Assembly (NCBI GenBank): GCA_029339505.1
Contig: JAQISU010000179.1
Coordinates: forward strand, 13,076,501-13,140,500
Source: Unio delphinus
Lineage: Eukaryota; Mollusca; Bivalvia; Unionida; Unionidae
Direction of reading: 5' to 3'
Length of the DNA: 64,000 bases
Part shown: piece after piece, positions 56,891 to 64,000 of the stretch
How the letters are laid out: every line of letters starts with the position of its first letter
Position numbering within the stretch: position 1 is the stretch's first letter
The notes under the pieces: model-generated
What the model was told of the DNA's origin: nothing
The model's database searches: none
Seen by the model: the letters and a program-made list of their open reading frames with translations, nothing else
Made by a program: the position numbers and the translations under genes

Positions 56891-57409
56891 TTATGACGCG
56901 CCGATGATATCATCGGGGACATAAATGAAATGAATTTTCTGTCCGGTCTTTTTTGAAATCGCCGTTTCGGTTATCCCCTCTGCAACGAATCGTACAGAAG
57001 ATGGACAAATATCGAAGTGCCTACTGGCGCTAGCTATCTATTGAAATATTTTTTCTTCATTAGTTGCTGTATTAAAAGATTTTACTGGTCTCGCTTTTTT
57101 CGAGTATTTCCCAGTCTCCCCTCGTTTGGAATTTTCACTTTGTGTAACAACCTGTAGATTTGATAAGGAATTATTCCTTGGATTAGAATCCTTGTGATCA
57201 ATAACAAAATCACCCACGATCAATCCATAAAAGCATTCAAATACGAAACGATGATTGAGATAAGTTTTCTTCTTTCCAGCGCCAAATATCAAATAGCCCA
57301 GACCATTGTCAGCACCAACTGGTTTCTTCAGTCTGCGGTTTCTTACAACACCATCACTGGATGCTTCATAATTTGTAATCACAGGGTGTGGTTTGAATTC
57401 TTGGTTCAT
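56891..57409 (-). pseudogene. NUMOD/HNH-type endonuclease-like protein, one stop
   Basis: The open part (57038-57409, 123 codons) has the NUMOD4-like start (ITNYEASSDGVVRNRRLKKP), HRFVFECFYGLI and the HNH core VIDHKDSNPRNNSLSNLQVV with TQSENSKRG, as in phage and homing-type HNH_3 proteins. A TAG (57038-57040) interrupts a frame that continues through ASASRHFDICPSSVRFVAEG to 56891, resembling a NUMOD1 DNA-binding segment. A freestanding nuclease may act in replication, resolution or homing; role unproven. Copy 1 keeps only the N-terminus. Confidence 0.7.
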
Positions 57410-57422
57410 TCGTATACTAATA

Positions 57423-57824
57423 CTATTTGTCTAATTCATTGTTTGGTCTAATGATTATATCACTGGAAAATCTTTCGATGTAGTCTTGAGGGGTTCTTAT
57501 GATTTTATCCTTGACTTTGTCCTTGACAGAGTCAAGGTCAGGGCCTTTTTCAGGGTCAGAATTTTTGATTGATTTTCCATTTTTGATTCTTTTTTCATAA
57601 TAACGCTTCAACTCCCTGTATCGTTTGCCACCACAATTCAAACACAACTGAGATTTTCCCCTGAACCCAACCCCACATCGTATGCAAGGTAACGGACCAA
57701 GGCTTCCACGACGAAAGCTTTGCATATGATACCCACAGAATTCGCTTCTGCATGATTTGTTACACGGGGTTCTTGATCCAATCATAAGCCACTTGCAGTG
57801 ATTCATTATACATAAATCTTTCAT
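57423..57824 (-). CDS. Cys-rich zinc-binding protein diverging from PolB
   Basis: Intact 133-codon frame; a start at MNHCKWLMIGS (57806) is also possible. Cysteine clusters: HCKW, TPCNKSCRSEFCGYH, PCIRCGVGF and LCLNCGGKRYRELKRYY, spaced like two or three small zinc knuckles, followed by a basic helix and an acidic tail (KNSDPEKGPDLDSVKDKVKD). No exact family recognised. The head-to-head position with PolB in both copies suggests a replication-linked role, such as DNA binding or control; inference. Confidence 0.7.
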   Translation of the reverse strand: MKDLCIMNHCKWLMIGSRTPCNKSCRSEFCGYHMQSFRRGSLGPLPCIRCGVGFRGKSQLCLNCGGKRYRELKRYYEKRIKNGKSIKNSDPEKGPDLDSVKDKVKDKIIRTPQDYIERFSSDIIIRPNNELDK

Positions 57825-57848
57825 TTAAATGCTTGTTTTAATTATAGT
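57825..57848. promoter_or_regulatory. 24-bp divergent intergenic region
   Basis: Only 24 AT-rich bases (AATGCTTGTTTTAATTATAGT core) separate the Cys-rich gene start and the PolB-module ATG at 57849. The same arrangement in copy 1 has 45 bp. It implies a compact bidirectional promoter or start sites within the coding sequences. No TATA box can be claimed confidently. Confidence 0.4.
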
Positions 57849-60800
57849 ATGGAGGAGTTCAAGAGATTATCGAAAATTAAGCCCTGGAAAAATGATAAAT
57901 TCAATCTCGATAGAGTCTCTGATATACCAAAACGTCTAATCGGTGACAGAACTATACTAAGTAAAATCAAGGAGTGTTTTAATGAATTCTACCGAGACGG
58001 TGCAGCATACTGTTGGTCGACATTTCGAATTATACATGAGGATGTCAATGTACCCAACATCGATGCTACTATGAATGATGAAAGAGCAGCCGAGGTGATT
58101 TCACATCTTGGCTGGAAATCCAAGTGTAAATTGCAACAGAAATATTTTTTCAGAATAAAATTCATTATCGAAGTCGAGGGCACATGGATTATCAGGGATA
58201 AATTTGAACCGATCCTCAAGGATAAAAAACAATCACGCTGAGTAGAGATTCCAAATCAGGAATTCTAACTGGAATCGACAAACCATACTACGAGAGATCT
58301 TATCCTGTAACAGCAATTGTTTATGGATTATATCCGTTAAATGATAAACCTGATATCGCAAAACTAGCTCCTATGAAATATTCTAGTTCACTGAATTGCG
58401 TGGCAACACGGGTAATGGAACACTTCACAAATGCATCCCGAGGAAATAAACTAACTGACCTGCGACGTAGGAAAATAACCAAATGGGAACTGACGGTGAA
58501 ACAGCACGGTGCAAAGATTTCTGATATAGCTAAATTAGAAACATTATTAAAATTCCCAATATCAGTAACGACCATAACCGGGGAAGTATTACACGAACCG
58601 AAATATAAATTACAAGGAGCTCCAATACAAATTATTGATCATAACGAACACGCGTGGACACCTGCAGTAACAATATTTCCACGAGATTGAACCGTGAGAT
58701 ATATCCCCGAGGAATTCGTCGGGGATGTTTTCTATGTAGAGAAATTATTCGATGCTATTCATGCGTTGTGTAAAGAGGACCCTGTGTCAGTGTGGTTACT
58801 TAGTAGTACTGGTTTCGAATCAGGATTTGATCAATTTGTAAGACCAAATGGTGAATTATATCGCGTTGAAGAGTTAGATACTAGAATGTGAAAAATCGCT
58901 AATGATTTTTCACCGGAGAGTTTCCATGAAAAACTACTCACGGATAGTTTTACTATTCCATCAGTGGTAGCTCACTTCGCAAGAGAAAAAAACTCGTGGT
59001 GTCCAACACGAAGTGATTTTCTCGAGGACGTTAAATTGAGTTGCGTCGAATTTAGTCATGGAGGACTGTGGAATACAAAATACTCACGTGACGGCATGAT
59101 TTCAATTGATATATCCGCGTGTTATCCAGGGATTTTTCTCGGGTATGGGGAATGCGCTTAGTATTTTAAACGATTTGGACACCCCACGCATGAAATGACT
59201 CGTGTTGCGATTAATGGGCCATTACCTGATTTTGATTTAACCGGATTCGCTCGTGTGATATCATTTGAACTTGCTACAGGGTTACATCCGTGTAGTTATT
59301 TTTGGCTTGGTAGACACCTATCTGAAAAACACTGGATGCCAATAGTGCTATTGAGATATATGATCGATTGTGAGATGTTACAATCGTTGATTGTTTCCGA
59401 AGCTATTATATGCTATCGAGCTCAGAAAGAAGTTTGGCTACCACAACCCGATCTAGATCGTATAATTAGCGAACAGCGAAAACAATTTCCTGATTTCAAT
59501 GAAGAACAAATCATGAATTGGTCTAAGAAGTTATTTGAAAGTAAAAAAGAACAAGCAAAGGATTTTGGACGAAGAATAATCGGTAAATTTACCCAGGGTG
59601 GAAGATACGACAATGCAAAATATTCTTCGCGGTTGATTATAGACGTCGCTGAATACGATTTTATTGTAACGGATTTAACGAAACAAGGAAAACTTGTATC
59701 CCGTAAGGATGCTTTTCTATCCAATGGTGAGAAAATGGGTACGGTTGTTACCTACTGTGATGGATATAATTCCCAGTATACACATTTAAGATCATCTATG
59801 CTAGCTTATGCTTCTATTAATCTATTTTCGATGATAAATAGATTTCCTAATAACGCGGTTAGAGTAGCCACTGATTCTATTTATATCCACGAGAAATACA
59901 AATCAGCTGTAGCTAAATTCACAGATCCCGAGGAAGCGTGGGGGTGTTGGCGATTTAAAAAGGAAACGCTACATGAGTATTGTGAATCGGCAGATGTTAT
60001 CATGGATGAAAAGTACTTAAAGTGTGATAAGATTCAATCAGAATTTTCTAATGCACCACCGATATCTGATCCAATATGTAGATACAAGACAGTTTATTTA
60101 AACGGTTGTGGTGGGTCAGGAAAGACAACTCGTGCAATTGAATTATATCGTCGGTCAAATATGATTGTATTAACACCGACTTACAGACTCGCCAGAGAGA
60201 TGATACAGCGAGGGGTAAATGCCTGTACTTATCACAGTTTTTTTCGATGGAAGGGTGACAAATGGACCCCTGATCGAATGGGTGATAAATTCATTCCTGA
60301 AATCATAATTTGGGATGAAATATGCACAGTGTTATTAGATGTATTACAAACATTTCTCGAGTGGTTGTTAAACAAAAACACAGAAGTCGTCATGTGCGGT
60401 GATCACGGCCAACCACCACCATTTGTCGGTGCATCCCCACATGAATGGTTAAAGGGTTTTGTAGACTACTATGAAGAAATCACCACTGATTATAGATCAC
60501 TTGATGAACAATTACGCGAGTTCAAAGCGCTAATTAGACTACAACCGGATAGAATCCAATGCGAAATAGTGCGTGAAGTGATTTCAGAAACCCCAATGAA
60601 TGAGTTTTGGGAAACATGGACACCAAACGATTTGATAATTGCAAGTAGAAAAATAGTCAGAGACACACTTCAGATGAAATTATTTGAATTGCATAAAGAA
60701 AAATTTGCAACACTTCCTGTGCCTCTTTGTTATAGGCCTTCGGATACACGAAAACAGAACATTGAAGTTGATATTCCAGGACCAAAATCCGAAGGATTTC

Positions 60801-61363
60801 AAAAACAAATTCTGGTATTAAATGATATTGTGCTGGTTGATATCAGCGTCGTTGAAGATGCATTGCGTGCTAATAAATCCCCGTGGACGCTAGGATACGC
60901 AGCGACAATACACTCTTCACAGGGATTAACCATCACAGATACAATTGTTTGGATGGTAGATAATCGCATCGAATGGTCAAATTTAGTCTATCTCGCAGTA
61001 TCCAGAATACGAAGAATAAATCAACTTCGAAGAATTGTCGTCATGACAGAGTCAGGTGACGATGATAACGACACAACAATGGATGTATTTGATGTTAAAA
61101 CTATTGATAAAAAACTCTCCGGTTACAAACAACAGGATAAAAAACAACAACGAGAATTTGACATTGATGCTGAATTAATAATTACGCTGAAGAAACAACA
61201 GAATAATCACTGCGCGAGTTGCAATTGTATAATGCGTTGGCAGTATTCGGATAAAGATCCTCGCCAATTTACCGTTGACAGATAAAATAACAATCTCGGT
61301 CATGTCAGAAATAATGTGATGTTGACTTGTCTTGAGTGCAATAGACGCAACGGCGCTAGTTAA
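57849..61363 (+). pseudogene. Protein-primed PolB-SF1 helicase-HNH fusion (4 stops, 1 frameshift)
   Basis: Start MEEFKRLSKIKPWKND. A ~130-residue N-terminal module is followed by a frame change at an A6 run (58224-58229); the rest is one frame to 61363. Pol: motif A SIDISACYPGIF (59104-59139), HLRSSMLAYASINLF region (motif B), motif C VATDSIYI (about 59865-59888). Helicase: Walker A NGCGGSGKTT (60101-60130), IIIWDEI (about 60304-60324), MCGDHGQPPP (60391-60420), TIHSSQGLT and LVYLAVSRIRR. HNH: CASCNCIMRW (61212-61241), FTVDR, then after a TAA LTCLECNRRNG. Stops: TGA 58688, TGA 58889, TAG 59159, TAA 61283. Copy 1 has sense codons at the first three sites, so they are decay. Similar fused proteins, as I recall, are annotated in Rhizophagus fungi. 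Confidence 0.85.
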
Positions 61364-61380
61364 GACCATGCGGTGGCAAT

Positions 61381-61985
61381 TGAGTATCCTCGGGTATTAC
61401 CTGTAGTTGTTGTCTAGTAAAACACCCGCTGAGGGGCAGTTGAATCCAGTTTATAGACTGGAGGTCTACCCGTAGATCGTGTTATACTAGATATCTTGTG
61501 TGCAGTAACACTCCAAATAGGATCAGTAGCCCTTTTTCTGCCACCTTCAAGCTCTCCTGGTTCGTATAAGTACCTCACAATGACATTACTACCAAGAATT
61601 GATTCTTTGACATCTTTTTGTAGTTGTACGGGTATTGACTTCTTTTTAATCGCGTTAATAGGTTTCATGTTGATTGTTTTAGTAATCTCGTTATTCAGTG
61701 CAGTAATCACTGCTGGTAACCTTTTGACCCATTCACGGGATCTTTTATCCTGAATAAACTCCTTCGCGTATTGATATCCAAATAACCGCTCAGTAATCGT
61801 CCGATTAAATCGTTCTACAATTGCCTGATCACGATGTAGCGCAGTATGCCCCCGTCTGATAGTGACATTATGATGTTTCATCGCTGATAACACTGCACCC
61901 TGAAATTCCTTACCAGGATCAACCTGCAATAGATTTGGCCAGTGCAGAGGACCTCGTCGATAAATCCTTTCAAATCCTTTCATTG
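61381..61985 (-). pseudogene. Polinton integrase, 5'-truncated, shifted tail
   Basis: Integration enzyme of the DDE superfamily. It retains FERIYRRGPLHWPNLLQVDP (second catalytic Asp, near 61918), HRDQAIVERFNRTITERLF (Glu near 61814), YLYEPGELEGGRKRATDPIW, STGRPPVYKL and APQRVFY, then TAG. Beyond it, in the next frame, RQQLQVIPEDTQLPP continues the conserved tail; four T (plus strand A at 61419-61422) where three are expected explain the shift. Copy 1 has the same. The zinc-binding N-terminus and first Asp are deleted at about 61980; the apparent 231-codon frame borrows antisense ATPase sequence. Convergent with PolB. Confidence 0.8.
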
Positions 61986-61990
61986 ATGAT
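61962..61990. other. Internal deletion junction (integrase/ATPase)
   Basis: Integrase homology stops and ATPase homology begins here. The decamer AAATCCTTTC occurs twice in a row at 61962-61981, directly at the junction. Two divergently transcribed genes have lost their 5' halves, so the removed segment lay between them. Confidence 0.7.
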
Positions 61991-62350
61991 ATTGATGGAG
62001 ATATTAACAATTTAGTCGTATACGATGATGTAATGTTAGATAAACAAAAAAATCCTGCTAAAATCTTTTCCCGAGGCAGGCATAAAAACACTGACGTGAT
62101 ATATGTCACTCAACGCTACACTCAGGTTCCAAAAGTCATCAGAGATAACTGCAATATTCTTGCTGTATTCAACGGAGTTGATACTCATACTCTTAGAAAT
62201 ATTTGGCAGACATGGTGTTCCGATATGGACTTCAATCAATTTAAAAATTTCTTTAGTAATGCTCAGTCAACCCCGTACGGATTCGCAACAATAAATTTAC
62301 ATGATCCTCGGACACGATATCGTATCGGACTGGATCAAATATTCGGTTAA
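61987..62350 (+). pseudogene. Polinton packaging ATPase, C-terminal part only
   Basis: FtsK/HerA-type genome-packaging ATPase. Walker B is NLVVYDDVML (about 62009-62038). The sensor/arginine region follows with FSRGRHKNTDVIYVTQRYTQ and VIRDNCNILAVFNG, a typical A32-like order, ending GFATINLHDPRTRYRIGLDQ. Walker A is missing because of the deletion at about 61980, so it cannot hydrolyse ATP. The stop at 62348-62350 lies inside the right TIR. Confidence 0.85.
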
Positions 62351-62545
62351 ACTCGTAAAAAAATTATTAACCCATAGCAGCAGGGAGGGTGAATGAAAAC
62401 GACGCTGGCGTAGACGAGGAAGCGTTGGTTGTCGACGCTTTTTTTACGATTCGACGCTTTTTTTTGGGTTTCGTGCGTTGGTTGTCGACGCTTTTTTCGA
62501 TTCGACGCTTTTCAGGCAAATTTGAGGTTCACCCTCCCTGCTGCT
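62333..62545. repeat. Right terminal inverted repeat
   Basis: Reverse complement of 49070-49280. Carries the same internal inverted repeat (62371-62390 region against 62529-62545), GCGTCG-type boxes (as CGACGC) and the last codons of the ATPase gene at its inner edge. Confidence 0.95.
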
Positions 62546-62551
62546 CACTCA
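62546..62551. repeat. Target-site duplication, right (CACTCA)
   Basis: Matches 49065-49070; see the left copy. Confidence 0.8.
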
Positions 62552-62685
62552 CACCGCAGACCCTTGCAACGTTCAGGAATAAATGTTAAAGTAGTAGAGT
62601 TCCGAGGTGGGAATTTTACGACGTTGTTTTGTAAATTTCAAGAACTGATCATTTTGCACGGAGGAATCTATCCTTTTCTTAGGAT
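62552..62685 (+). pseudogene. Older Polinton PolB, right half
   Basis: Continuing the frame from 49061-49070, the sequence reads HTADPCNVQE, a stop, MLK, stops, then VGILRRCFVNFKN, which matches the family block DP-F-x-x-E-M-L-x-Y-C-x-x-D-V-D-I-L-R-R-C-C-x-x-F-x. Decayed, and cut by a LINE fragment at about 62690. Confidence 0.7.
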
Positions 62686-62689
62686 ACGA

Positions 62690-63330
62690 TGTTGGACCGT
62701 AGAATATTATCATCAAGTGTATGCAGAATCCAGTCTAAAATGTGACCATGTTTATGAGTGACTTGGTTTACTGAATGTTTAAGATTGAAAACATCAATGG
62801 TATCTAGGTGTTTTGATGAGTATGGGTTTCTAGGACAGTCAAAATGAAATTTGAAATCGCGAAGAATAATTAGGTTTTAAATAAAGAAATTCCATACTCC
62901 AGGAGATAGTGAACTGCTTCAAAAAGAGAGATTCAGTCAGCTTTTTTTCTACTAAGATGGCGGTAGAGGCAGACAAATTGGACTGACATTTCATGGGGTG
63001 TGAGTGTTGTTAGTAGTACTTCAAAGATGGGGTGGCAGAAATGGAAGGTTGTGTTGTGTTTAAGACATTTTATCATGGAATACTTTGTGATAACAGCAAT
63101 TCCACTTCCGCGAGTTTGTCAGGGGAACGACTTGATGCAGAAACCGGTGGGTGTTTGATCCCCACAATTGGTGTTTTAAGCCATGTTTCTGTTAGGAAAA
63201 CGTAGATATTCTGATCGTTGATAAAATTAACTATTTCTGTACGATTTTCCGGTGGTTCTACTGATTTGGCGTTGAATAGTGCAACATGCAGTGGTATGTA
63301 TCGAAAAGTTGACACAAAAGGTTGATGATT
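62690..63330 (-). mobile_element. CR1/Jockey-like LINE, endonuclease part
   Basis: Minus-strand frame 63073-63315 has LHVALFNAKSVEPPENRTEI and VFLTETWLKTPIVG (ETWL box). The rest of the endonuclease continues in broken frames to about 62690, with THKHGHILDWILHTLDDNIL near 62710-62760. Same family as 1190-2560 and 46500-47905. Confidence 0.75.
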
Positions 63331-64000
63331 TAATAGGGATTTGCACCAGGTTATCTAAATCAATGGCCAATTTTTTAAAGTGTTTAGCAGAAAGGGTGAA
63401 AGAAAGATAGCACATTTTGAATTTTGGATTACTAAGTACCATACCTTATCATTATATACATTTGAATGTCATCCTTGCCGACCATCTACCGATGCATACG
63501 ATGTCAAAAATGACAGATACTTCATTTTGATATAAGTTAAAAACGAGCTGAAACTTGATATATCTTTTAGCAGAACACAAATTAAATTTCTAATTATAAT
63601 TTAGTTTGGACAAAGTTGATTTAAATGTTACCGTGATTATCCAAATGCATACATTTTTAGCGCAGGGATACTATGACAAAACAATGCTTGATTTAACGGT
63701 ATTTATATTGATGTATATATAGCTAGTGTACACATACATCTTTGTATTTTAATTAGAGGTTGAATAGTGTATGGTAAACGTTGAGTTAGATGAAGCGGGA
63801 GTTGGATGGGGGTGAAAGATAAGTGTTATATATAATGGTAACAAGATGGTTTGGATCTGGACGAATCGTGTCGGTCGTGGTGGTTGTATGTAACGATTTA
63901 ACCATTTTTAAATCATTATTGACCAGGACATTGAGACTGTTAGTGCAAGAAAACATGTCATTTATGCTGTATTCAAAATATGCATGTTTAAATAATACAA
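63331..64000. other. No gene recognised
   Basis: AT-rich right edge. No domain-bearing frame or named repeat seen. Confidence 0.4.

Larger units (their letters stand above)
49070..62545. mobile_element. Polinton/Maverick element, internally deleted (copy 2)
   Basis: A 13.48-kb unit with near-identical terminal inverted repeats (about 211-213 bp), termini AGCAGCAGGG...CCCTGCTGCT, a CACTC(A) target duplication, and the Polinton gene set: double jelly-roll MCP, penton-like protein, adenain-like protease, retroviral-type integrase, FtsK-type ATPase and family B polymerase. It is shorter than the usual 15-20 kb because an internal deletion at about 61980 removed the 5' parts of integrase and ATPase and whatever lay between. 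The capsid genes run leftward. It is inserted in an older Polinton. Confidence 0.95.

Noticed and set aside
58688..59161. PolB stops as programmed recoding
   Set aside because: Copy 1 has sense codons at the same positions, so these are single-copy mutations, unlike the shared protease TGA.
59422..59724. Minus-strand frame inside PolB
   Set aside because: Shadow of the polymerase coding sequence.
61414..62109. 231-codon integrase as an intact gene
   Set aside because: Its first ~40 codons are antisense to ATPase sequence; the true integrase 5' part is deleted.
49070..62545. Free-living virus or contaminating viral contig
   Set aside because: TIRs, a target duplication and an in-frame broken host site show chromosomal integration; many lesions show that it is an old insertion.

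Overview
The window is eukaryotic, AT-rich and crowded with repeats. It is most likely from a marine invertebrate. A lophotrochozoan, probably a mollusc, is my best guess from three copies of a tRNA-headed SINE, CR1-like and other LINE fragments, a Ty3/gypsy element and an animal-type CACTA (EnSpm) transposase; this placement is inference. There are no bacterial operons, rRNA genes or CRISPR arrays. Host coding content appears limited to a few candidate exons (27.6 kb and 40.1-45.3 kb).

Layout. 0-10.6 kb: LINE fragments on both strands, two SINEs, a hAT-like MITE in one arm of a segmental duplication, and two copies of a second interspersed repeat. 10.6-22.1 kb: a heavily decayed, rearranged Polinton/Maverick (copy 1) with remnants of a PLA2-like protein, integrase, PolB-helicase-HNH, Cys-rich protein, HNH protein, minor capsid, fiber, protease, small virion protein and major capsid protein (MCP). 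The MCP is split by a SINE with an 8-bp target duplication. 22.8-26.3 kb: degraded Ty3/gypsy retrotransposon. 26.5-31.3 kb: non-coding sequence, microsatellites and a 36-bp minisatellite. 31.4-38 kb: an EnSpm/CACTA transposase pseudogene whose 3' end, with a 53-bp minisatellite, is repeated three times. 40-45.4 kb: candidate coiled-coil host-gene exons with a LINE in an intron. 46.5-47.9 kb: another LINE. 47.9-49.07 kb and 62.55-62.68 kb: the two halves of the PolB gene of an older, canonical-type Polinton.

The centrepiece is the element at 49070-62545 (about 13.5 kb; copy 2). It is a Polinton with ~212-bp terminal inverted repeats and a 5-6 bp target duplication (CACTC/CACTCA), inserted inside the older PolB gene. 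Removing the element and one target copy restores the older reading frame. Copy 2 carries a leftward capsid module (MCP, small LT-repeat protein, adenain-like protease, modular fiber, two-helix membrane protein, penton-like minor capsid protein). Further right are small accessory genes, a NUMOD-type HNH protein, a Cys-rich protein diverging from a PolB-SF1 helicase-HNH fusion, a truncated integrase and a truncated packaging ATPase whose stop codon lies in the right TIR. Most capsid ORFs are intact while replication and integration genes are broken, and an internal deletion removed the 5' halves of both integrase and ATPase.

The most noteworthy observations are: the PolB-helicase-HNH fusion lineage; the Polinton-in-Polinton insertion; fiber proteins that share a base but carry unrelated heads in the two copies; and reading-frame interruptions at identical sites in both diverged copies (a TGA in the protease and an extra T near the integrase C-terminus). 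All homology statements rest on visible motifs and remembered families; no search was run.
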